From assembly GCA_902778135.1 (NCBI GenBank), contig CACYWP010000001.1:124001-188000 (forward strand): a DNA stretch of 64,000 nucleotides, in the 5' to 3' direction. Of the stretch, positions 1-6,557 are shown piece by piece. This DNA comes from an uncultured Coriobacteriaceae bacterium (GTDB lineage Bacteria; Actinomycetota; Coriobacteriia; Coriobacteriales; Atopobiaceae). The notes beneath the pieces are model-generated. The model saw only the letters and a list, made by a program, of their open reading frames with translations. It made no database searches and was not told the origin of the DNA. Numbering within the stretch: position 1 is the stretch's first letter; every line of letters begins with the position of its first letter. A program made the position numbers and the translations under genes.

Positions 1-1
1 C

Positions 2-1192
2 CACGGCCTCCCGGACGGCTTCAACCCCGACTCCTACGGCGCGATCGTCGTCGGCGCGGGCTACGCTGGCGCGACCTGCGCGAGGCGGCTCGCGGAGGCG
101 TGCGGCATGCGGGTGGCGGTCATCGAGCGCCGCGACCACGTCGCCGGCAACGCCTACGACCGCGTGGACGACGCCGGCGTGCTCGTCCACGAGTACGGCC
201 CGCACATCTACCACACCGACAACGACCGGGTCCACGAGTTCCTCTCGCGCTTCACCGAGTGGACCGACTACCAGCACAGGGTGCTGGCCAACATCCACGG
301 CACCCTCATGCCGGTGCCCTTCAACCACCGCTCCCTGCTGATGGCCTTCGGCGAGGAGCGGGGCGAGCGGCTCTACCAGAAGCTCGTCGCCGCCTTCGGC
401 GAGGGCCGCAAGGTCCCCATCATGGAGCTGCGCAAGCGCAACGACCCCGAGCTCGCCGAGGTCGCCGACTACGTCTACGAGAACGTGTTCCTCCACTACA
501 CGATGAAGCAGTGGGGCAAGGCCCCCGACCAGATCGACCCCTCCATCACCGGCCGCGTGCCCGTCTTCGTGGGCGACGACGACCGCTACTTCCCGGCCGC
601 CCCGCACCAGGGCATGCCCGCCGACGGGTACACGGCGCTGTTCGGGAGGCTGCTCGACCACGACCTGGTCGACGTGTTCCTGTCCGCGGACGCCCGCGGC
701 GTCGTCTCGGTCGAGGGCGGGCGCGTGCTCGCGTGCGGCCGCCCCTACGGCGGCGAGGTCGTCTACACCGGCCCGCTCGACGAGCTCTTCGGCTCGGACC
801 TGGGCGACCTGCCGTACCGCACCCTGCGCATGGAGTTCGAGACACTGCCGGTCGACCGGTTCCAGCCGGTCGGCACGGTCAACTACACCACCAGCGAGGA
901 CTTCACCCGCATCACCGAGTTCAAGAACATGACGGGGCAGGTCCTGCCCGGCGCCACCACCATCATGCGCGAGTACAGCGCGGCCTACGTCCCCGGCAGC
1001 GGCCAGACGCCCTACTACGCCATCCTCGAGGACGCGAGCCTCGACCTCTACCGCCGCTACCGCGAGCGCGTCGACCCCATCCTCAACTTCCACTGCGTGG
1101 GGCGCCTCGCCGAGTACCGCTACTACGACATGGACGGCGTCGTGGCCTCGGCCCTCGAGCTCTCGGACGAGATCATCAGCTCCAATCGATAG
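2..1192 (+). CDS. glf: UDP-galactopyranose mutase, 5' end cut by the window edge
   Basis: Flavoenzyme that interconverts UDP-galactopyranose and UDP-galactofuranose, supplying Galf for surface glycans; cytoplasmic. The reading frame is open from base 2, and 396 residues are visible. The FAD-binding Rossmann motif (VVGAGYAGA) appears about 15 residues in, followed by the family's HEYGPHIYHT segment, TMKQWG and a C-terminal FHCVGRLAEYRYYDMD stretch that closes the flavin site. The visible length equals a complete family member, so only a few N-terminal residues should be missing, unless the HGLPDGFNPDSYG leader is the end of a longer extension. The next gene, a glycosyltransferase, follows 41 bases downstream and fits a polysaccharide locus. 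The start codon is not in the window. Confidence 0.93.
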   Translation, partial: HGLPDGFNPDSYGAIVVGAGYAGATCARRLAEACGMRVAVIERRDHVAGNAYDRVDDAGVLVHEYGPHIYHTDNDRVHEFLSRFTEWTDYQHRVLANIHGTLMPVPFNHRSLLMAFGEERGERLYQKLVAAFGEGRKVPIMELRKRNDPELAEVADYVYENVFLHYTMKQWGKAPDQIDPSITGRVPVFVGDDDRYFPAAPHQGMPADGYTALFGRLLDHDLVDVFLSADARGVVSVEGGRVLACGRPYGGEVVYTGPLDELFGSDLGDLPYRTLRMEFETLPVDRFQPVGTVNYTTSEDFTRITEFKNMTGQVLPGATTIMREYSAAYVPGSGQTPYYAILEDASLDLYRRYRERVDPILNFHCVGRLAEYRYYDMDGVVASALELSDEIISSNR

Positions 1193-1233
1193 GCACCTCG
1201 TAGTGCCCCAGAACCAAAGGACGGTTTGTTTTC

Positions 1234-2268
1234 ATGCAGAAGACCATCACCTTCGGCATACCGTGCTACAACTCTGCGGAATACATGGACCATTGCATCA
1301 ACTCCATCCTGCAGGGCAGCGGATATGCCCAGGACGTCCAGATCGTCGTGGTCGACGATGGCTCCTTCAAGGACAACACGCTTGACAAGGCAAAGAAGTG
1401 GCAGCAGGAGTATCCCACCATCATCAAGGCGGTCCATCAGGAGAATGGCGGCCATGGCATGGCGGTCCTGAAGGCGCTTGAGCACGCCGAGGGCACCTAC
1501 TTCAAGGTCGTCGATTCCGACGACTGGCTGGATGCGGAGTCCCTGACGCTCCTCATGGCCAAGCTGCGCCACTTCATCGAGTTCGACACGCGCGTCGACC
1601 TGGTCATCTCCAACTATGTCTACGAGCATGTCGAGGACGCAAAGCAGACCATCATCGACTACCATCGCGTCCTGCCGCGCGGCAAGATCTTCACCTGGGC
1701 GAAGACCGGCCACTTCAGCATGACCCAGAACCTGCTGATGCACTCGCTCTGCTATCGCACCGACGTGCTGCGCGACGGCGGTGTGCCGATGCCCGCGCAT
1801 ACCTTCTATGTGGACAACATCTACGCCTACGTCCCCCTGCCGCGCTGCAAGACCATCTATTACCTGGACGTCGACCTCTACCGCTACTTCATCGGCCGCG
1901 AGGACCAGTCGGTCAACGAGGCGGTCATGATCAGCCGCATCGACCAGCAGCTGCGCATCACGCGCATCATGATGAAGGCCTACCACCTCTACGAGGACGT
2001 CGAGGAGGCGAGGCTGCGCAGCTACATGCTCGACTACCTGACGCTGATGATGGCGGTGAGCTCCATCTTCTCCAAGATGAGCGATGACCCCGATGCCATG
2101 CCCAACCTCGAGCAGCTGTGGATGGACCTGAAGGACTTCGACATGCGCATGTACCGTCGTGCCCGCATGGGCGTGATGGGCCTTGCCACCAACCTCCCGG
2201 GCGAATGGGGGAAGAAGACCACGATCGGCATCTATCACGTGGCCCAGAAGCTGGTGAAGTTCAACTAG
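1234..2268 (+). CDS. Family 2 glycosyltransferase
   Basis: Transfers a sugar from a nucleotide donor during surface polysaccharide assembly; the sugar and acceptor cannot be told from sequence. The N-terminus is a GT-A fold: TFGIPCYNSAEYM (residues about 5-17) and the nucleotide-binding VVVDDGS around residue 40. The metal-binding acidic motif is DSDDW near residue 95. The remaining 200 residues are a family-variable acceptor region without clear membrane helices, so the enzyme is probably cytoplasmic or peripheral. The ATG at 1234 has an AAAGGA-type ribosome site at about 12 bases. It lies 41 bp after glf and ends before a strong hairpin, so it closes that operon. Confidence 0.88.
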   Translation: MQKTITFGIPCYNSAEYMDHCINSILQGSGYAQDVQIVVVDDGSFKDNTLDKAKKWQQEYPTIIKAVHQENGGHGMAVLKALEHAEGTYFKVVDSDDWLDAESLTLLMAKLRHFIEFDTRVDLVISNYVYEHVEDAKQTIIDYHRVLPRGKIFTWAKTGHFSMTQNLLMHSLCYRTDVLRDGGVPMPAHTFYVDNIYAYVPLPRCKTIYYLDVDLYRYFIGREDQSVNEAVMISRIDQQLRITRIMMKAYHLYEDVEEARLRSYMLDYLTLMMAVSSIFSKMSDDPDAMPNLEQLWMDLKDFDMRMYRRARMGVMGLATNLPGEWGKKTTIGIYHVAQKLVKFN

Positions 2269-2306
2269 CGGCCGTTGCCGGGCCGCGTTGCCATAGGTCG
2301 GATCGA

Positions 2307-2339
2307 GGCGGGCCGGACGGAGTCTGGCCCGCCTTCTTG
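2307..2339 (+). terminator. Intrinsic terminator after the glycosyltransferase
   Basis: Perfect 8-bp arms GGCGGGCC (2307-2314) and GGCCCGCC (2326-2333) around an 11-base loop, followed by TTCTTGG. The T run is short. It separates the glycan genes from maf. Confidence 0.65.
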
Positions 2340-2352
2340 GGAGGGATGACAG

Positions 2353-2976
2353 ATGATTCTTGCCTCCGCGTCACCACGGCGTCGCGAGCTGCTGGGCGAG
2401 CTGGGGTTCGACCTGCAGGTCGTTGCCGCCGACATCGACGAGACGCGTCGGGAGGGCGAGCATCCCCGTGACCTCGTCCACCGCCTGGCGAGGGAGAAGG
2501 CCCACCATGTCTACGAGCGATGCGGCGTGGGTGACGACGGGTTCCTGCTTGCCGCGGACACCATCGTCTGGATGGGGGACGAGGCGTTGGGGAAGCCCGC
2601 AAGTCCCGACGATGCGTCCCGCATGCTGCGCGAGCTCTCGGGACGCACGCATCATGTCTCGACGGGCGTCTGCGTCCTCTTCCAGGACCAGGCGGGCCTG
2701 CGTGAGTCATCCTTTGTCGACACGACCGACGTCAGCTTCTACGAGCTGACGGATGCGCAGGTCGCGGCCTATGTGCGCAGCGGCGAGTGCACCGACAAGG
2801 CCGGGGCCTATGCCATCCAGGGGACGGGACGGCTGCTGGTGTCGGGCATCCGAGGCGACTATGGCAACGTGGTGGGGCTGCCCACCTGTCGGGTCGTTCG
2901 CGAGATGGCATCGCTGGCCGGTGCCCTGGACGGCCACAACCTGCTCGACCAGCTCCTGGAGGTGCGTCATGCCTGA
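2353..2976 (+). CDS. maf: Maf-family nucleotide pyrophosphatase
   Basis: House-cleaning pyrophosphatase that hydrolyses non-canonical nucleoside triphosphates such as dTTP/UTP or modified pyrimidines; overexpression of homologues blocks septum formation. The N-terminal signature ILASASPRRRELL (residues 2-14) is the Maf nucleotide-binding motif. DETR follows near residue 37, AADTIVW near 75, and the conserved KAGAYAIQG segment near 150. At 207 residues it is standard length. The ATG at 2353 is preceded by GGGAGGG. Its last 8 bases overlap the start of the downstream peptidase gene, so the two are probably translationally coupled. Confidence 0.92.
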   Translation: MILASASPRRRELLGELGFDLQVVAADIDETRREGEHPRDLVHRLAREKAHHVYERCGVGDDGFLLAADTIVWMGDEALGKPASPDDASRMLRELSGRTHHVSTGVCVLFQDQAGLRESSFVDTTDVSFYELTDAQVAAYVRSGECTDKAGAYAIQGTGRLLVSGIRGDYGNVVGLPTCRVVREMASLAGALDGHNLLDQLLEVRHA

Positions 2977-3934
2977 GATTTCCAGCATCACCCAGATGCC
3001 CGGCATCCTTGCGGGGCATGCCACCAACACCGAGGCGGGGACGGGATGCACCGTCATCATCTGCCCGGCGGGGGCGACGGGGGCGGTGGACGTGCGCGGA
3101 GGTGCGCCTGCCACGCGCGAGACCGACCTGCTGCGTCCCGAGGAGACCGTGCAGGAGCTGCATGCGGTCGTGCTGTCGGGTGGCAGTGCCTTCGGCCTGG
3201 CTGCGTCGACGGGTGTCGCCGAGGAGCTCGAGCGCAGGGACATCGGCTTTGACGTGGGAGTCGCCAAGGTGCCCATCGTCAGTGGTGCGTGCCTGTTCGA
3301 CCTGATGTGCGGTCGTGCCGACGTCCGACCCGACGCGCCCATGGGCATCGCCGCCGTGCGCGACGCCTTCGACCATGCGGGCGAGCCGCTTGCCCGAGGC
3401 AACGTCGGTGCCGGGACAGGCTGCACGGTCGGCAAGGTCGCCGGTCCCGCGAGGGCCATGAAGGCGGGCCTGGGCGAGGCGGTGCGCCAGGTTGGCGACC
3501 TGGTGGTTGGCGCGGTTGTTGCGGTCAACGCCGTCGGCAACGTCGTGGACCCTGACACGGGGTCGTTCGTGGCCGGCACGCTGGATGCTGAGGACACGCG
3601 GGTCATCTCGTTCGAGGAGGCCCTTGCCGAGGCGACGTCTGCCATGCCCCTGCGCACCAACACGACCATCTCCTGCGTGGTCACCAATGCGCGCCTGGAC
3701 AAGGCGCAGGCCACCAAGGTTGCCCAGATGTCGGCAGACGCCTACGCGCATGCGATCCGCCCGACGCACACGACCAACGACGGTGACAGCATCTTCGTGA
3801 TGGCGACCGGCGAGGTCCAGGCCGAGGTGGACGTCGTGGGCGTGCTGGCGACTGCCGCCCTCGAGCGGGCCATCGTCGACGCGGCACGACATGCCGAGGG
3901 CGCCTACGGCCTCAAGGCGGCACGAGACCTCTGA
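2969..3934 (+). CDS. P1 family (S58) aminopeptidase/oligomer hydrolase
   Basis: N-terminal-nucleophile hydrolase of the DmpA/NylC fold; relatives cleave N-terminal D- or beta-amino acids or nylon oligomers, and the native substrate is unknown. Visible motifs include TGCTVIICPAGATGAVDVRGG near the N-terminus, the LSGGSAFGL segment (residues 70-77), GNVGAGTGCTVG (144-155) and MPLRTNTTI (226-234). NylC-type members cut themselves between Asn and Thr in the equivalent position, here Asn231/Thr232, exposing the Thr nucleophile. The ATG at 2969 overlaps maf by 8 bases with GGAGG just upstream; the frame is open further upstream but that stretch lies inside maf. No secretion signal is seen. 321 residues, within the family range. 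Confidence 0.88.
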   Translation: MPEISSITQMPGILAGHATNTEAGTGCTVIICPAGATGAVDVRGGAPATRETDLLRPEETVQELHAVVLSGGSAFGLAASTGVAEELERRDIGFDVGVAKVPIVSGACLFDLMCGRADVRPDAPMGIAAVRDAFDHAGEPLARGNVGAGTGCTVGKVAGPARAMKAGLGEAVRQVGDLVVGAVVAVNAVGNVVDPDTGSFVAGTLDAEDTRVISFEEALAEATSAMPLRTNTTISCVVTNARLDKAQATKVAQMSADAYAHAIRPTHTTNDGDSIFVMATGEVQAEVDVVGVLATAALERAIVDAARHAEGAYGLKAARDL

Positions 3935-4029
3935 TCGCATGCGTCCGAGAAGGGTCACCGTCCCGACGTTGCACGGGAGGCGAAACCTCTGACGCATGTC
4001 CCTCGTTGGCACGGGGAGGCATGTCGACA

Positions 4030-4052
4030 GGTGGGGATTCGTTGTCCCCGCC
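4030..4052. other. Hairpin between convergent genes
   Basis: GGTGGGGA (4030-4037) pairs with TCCCCGCC (4045-4052) with one wobble pair around a 7-base loop. There is no T tract on either strand, so it is only a weak candidate for terminating the converging transcripts. Confidence 0.35.
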
Positions 4053-4066
4053 GACGGCCCTGCGGC

Positions 4067-4585
4067 TCAGCCTTCACTCCCTCTCATGGCATGGAGTATC
4101 TGAAGCCCATCGGTTTCCAGCCCCTTTACCTCCCCGTAGAGGTAATGGGCGGGAACGATCGACAGGATCAGGATATACAGGTTGAGGGAGAGGGCGGCAT
4201 TCAAGAAGAACTCGATGGCTCCGTCGGCAAGTACCTCTGATTGGGGGGAGAACCCTCCGAGCCTCAGGATCGAAAGCCCCAAGACCAGCAGAAGCGAGGC
4301 GACAGGCCCTCCCAAGAGTGTCGTTATGAGCTTTGCCCTTGTGTCGACCTTCCTCTCCAAAGGGGTGAAGAGGCCGTCGAAAACAAGCAGATTCACCGTC
4401 AAGGCCCTTGTGCGCAGCAGGCGTCTTCCCCATCCGACCCGTATATGCCAATGCGCGTCTCCTGTCGCGAGCACATACCCGAGGGCATGGCCCAGCTCGT
4501 GCAGAAGGGTCGAGAGGAGGGACAGGAGCCACAGGGCACCTATCGAGGCAAGCAACTCTATCATGACCGCGATGGTCCTCGGCAT
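4067..4585 (-). CDS. Small M50-like intramembrane metalloprotease homologue
   Basis: Predicted integral membrane zinc peptidase related to site-2 proteases. The HELGH zinc motif sits at residues 29-33 inside a hydrophobic helix. A second candidate zinc ligand is Asp159 in ETDGLQI near the C-terminus, placed like the NPDG/PxxDG motif of the family. Two more hydrophobic stretches (about 87-107 and 125-147) give three to four membrane segments. At 172 residues there is no PDZ domain, so this is a minimal form and the substrate cannot be guessed. ATG at 4585 has GGAGGAGGG four bases upstream. It lies 30 bp after the GNAT gene, likely in the same transcript. Confidence 0.7.
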   Translation of the reverse strand: MPRTIAVMIELLASIGALWLLSLLSTLLHELGHALGYVLATGDAHWHIRVGWGRRLLRTRALTVNLLVFDGLFTPLERKVDTRAKLITTLLGGPVASLLLVLGLSILRLGGFSPQSEVLADGAIEFFLNAALSLNLYILILSIVPAHYLYGEVKGLETDGLQILHAMRGSEG

Positions 4586-4615
4586 GGAACCCTCCTCCGC
4601 ATGGCGGAATGTGGA

Positions 4616-5083
4616 TTACTGGTTCTTCCACCTCATCAGGTGATACTTGGAGACATCGTCCGTGAATCCCACCGAGCGGTACAGGGGATACCCATCATCC
4701 GTGGCCTTCAGCTCGATGACAGAGATCTCCCTCTCCCTTGCCTCGGAGAGCAAAGCTTCCATGATTGCCCTTGCGTACCCTCTCCGTCTATACGGCGGGC
4801 AGGTAAAGACATTCAGGACGACTCCCGTTCTCCCATTGATGAATGCCGGGCTCATTGGCTTTTCAACAATCAGGAGGAATGCGCACGAGACGATGGCTTG
4901 TCCATCCCTGACCACATAGACCAGCAGGTCCTTGTCCAGGTGCGTCCGGAAGTAACCGGGCAAATCCCCTTTGATGGTTGCAAGGTCCTGCGCATCAAGG
5001 CCGCCGTTGTCCTCGATCAGATAGCCGAGGCGCATTGCAACGAGGGCATCGATGTCTTGCGTTCCGGCCTTTTCGACATTCAT
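4616..5083 (-). CDS. GNAT family N-acetyltransferase
   Basis: Transfers an acetyl group from acetyl-CoA to an amine; substrate unknown. The acetyl-CoA pyrophosphate-binding loop is PYRRRGYARAIM (about residues 96-107), followed by an alpha helix and the typical late strand with LYRSVGF. Length (155 residues) is normal for a single GNAT domain. ATG at 5083 has GGGAGGA seven bases upstream. It follows the RNA methyltransferase gene by 49 bp on the same strand and precedes the M50-like gene by 30 bp. Confidence 0.85.
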   Translation of the reverse strand: MNVEKAGTQDIDALVAMRLGYLIEDNGGLDAQDLATIKGDLPGYFRTHLDKDLLVYVVRDGQAIVSCAFLLIVEKPMSPAFINGRTGVVLNVFTCPPYRRRGYARAIMEALLSEAREREISVIELKATDDGYPLYRSVGFTDDVSKYHLMRWKNQ

Positions 5084-5132
5084 GTGACAGTCCTCCCGAT
5101 CCGATTCGTCGCTCGAAACGGCGCTCCTATGG

Positions 5133-6449
5133 TCACGGCCTGGTTCGAGCGAGCTTTACGACCGTCTCGACGTGGAAGGTCTGGGGGAAGAGGTCGACCG
5201 GCGTGACGGCCGCCGGACGGAAGGTGCCTTCGGCTTCGAAACGGGCGAGGTCGCGGGCCAGGGTCGCGGGGTCGCAGCTGACGTAGGCGATGGCACGTGC
5301 GGGCTGCTGGCAGAGCTGGGCGACGACGTCCTCGGCAAGTCCCGCGCGGGGAGGGTCGACCACGATGACGTCGGCGTCGGTGTCGGGGAACTCCCGACCC
5401 GCATCGCCTCCAACGGCATCGACGTTGTCGAGGCCGGCGCGCTCGAGGTTGCGTCGCAGGTCTCGCACCGCTGGCCCATACGCCTCGACGGCCGAGACGA
5501 AGCCGGCCCTGCCTGCCAGCGGCAGGGTGAAGGTGCCCGCCCCGCAGTAGAGGTCCATGGCCTCGTCGTCCTCGTCGACGCCCAGGCCGTCCAGCACCAG
5601 TTGTACGAGGCGCTCCGCACCAGCGGTGTTGACCTGGAAGAAGGAGGGTGCGGACAGGGCCATGACGCCCCCGGCGATGCGCTCCTCCCAGTATCCCTTG
5701 CCCGAGAGGCGCTCGACCCCGACCACGCGGCGCGCCTTCTGGGGTCCCTTGGTCATGACGCGGACGATCGAGCTGGCCTTGGTTGCGTCGGAGAGCACCT
5801 TGGCCACCTGCGAGCGCGGGAAGGGGGCCGTCTTGGTCCAGAGGGCGATCTCGACGTCGCGCGTCCTGCGCGATGCGCGGATGCCGACGCGCTCCAGGCC
5901 TAGCTCCTGGGACCCCGAGAGGTAGGACAGGGCGCCAGACACGGACTTGACCAGCCTGGCATGGCGCTTGTCGAGCAGCGGGCAACTGTCGACCCTGATG
6001 ATGCCCTCGTCGCGCCCGTGCATGCCGATGACGGCCCGTCCCCTCTGGCGCGCGAAGGCCAGCTCCACCTTGTTTCGATAGCCCCAGGCGTCACCGGGGT
6101 CCTCGCAGGGCGCCACGAGCCTCTCGGCTGCCACCGGGTCCATGTGGCCGATGCGCACGAGGCTGTCGACGACGTTGGCGCGCTTTGCCTCCAGCTGGGC
6201 GGTGCGTTCGAGCGACGCCCAGGGACATCCCCCACATGCGTCCGCGTACGGGCAGGAGGGGCGGGTGCGTAGGGGAGAGGGCTCGACGACCTGGGTCACG
6301 CGCGCCCGGGAGAAGCTGGGTCCCTCGGAGGACACCACCGCCTCGACGACATCACCGGCAATCCCTCCGGTCACGAAGACCGTCTTTCCCCCTGCGTCGT
6401 GGGCGATCGCATCCGCCCCATAGGCCATGCGCTCGACCTCGAGCCTCAT
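5133..6449 (-). CDS. RlmD/TrmA-type RNA (uracil-5-)-methyltransferase
   Basis: SAM-dependent methyltransferase predicted to make 5-methyluridine in 23S rRNA (RlmCD-like) or tRNA. An N-terminal TRAM-like beta-barrel (MRLEVERMAYGADAIAHD, TVFVTGG) comes first. A Cys cluster CPYADACGGC near residue 65 plus a later Cys would bind an iron-sulfur cluster. The Rossmann methyltransferase domain has MDLYCGAGTF, VVDPPRAG and the nucleophile motif YVSCDPATLARDL. I chose the ATG at 6449 because AGAAGG stands seven bases upstream and the protein then begins like the family. In-frame ATGs at 6467, 6479 and 6527 would add 6 to 26 residues. The exact target base is not predictable. Confidence 0.87.
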   Translation of the reverse strand: MRLEVERMAYGADAIAHDAGGKTVFVTGGIAGDVVEAVVSSEGPSFSRARVTQVVEPSPLRTRPSCPYADACGGCPWASLERTAQLEAKRANVVDSLVRIGHMDPVAAERLVAPCEDPGDAWGYRNKVELAFARQRGRAVIGMHGRDEGIIRVDSCPLLDKRHARLVKSVSGALSYLSGSQELGLERVGIRASRRTRDVEIALWTKTAPFPRSQVAKVLSDATKASSIVRVMTKGPQKARRVVGVERLSGKGYWEERIAGGVMALSAPSFFQVNTAGAERLVQLVLDGLGVDEDDEAMDLYCGAGTFTLPLAGRAGFVSAVEAYGPAVRDLRRNLERAGLDNVDAVGGDAGREFPDTDADVIVVDPPRAGLAEDVVAQLCQQPARAIAYVSCDPATLARDLARFEAEGTFRPAAVTPVDLFPQTFHVETVVKLARTRP

Positions 6450-6557
6450 CGTTGCGCCTTCTGCCATCTTCGTTCCCATCCCCATGTCGTATGTGAAGGG
6501 GCGGGCCCATAGCGCCTGTGGTGCCATGGGCCCGCCTGTTCCGATGTCGGTGGAGCG

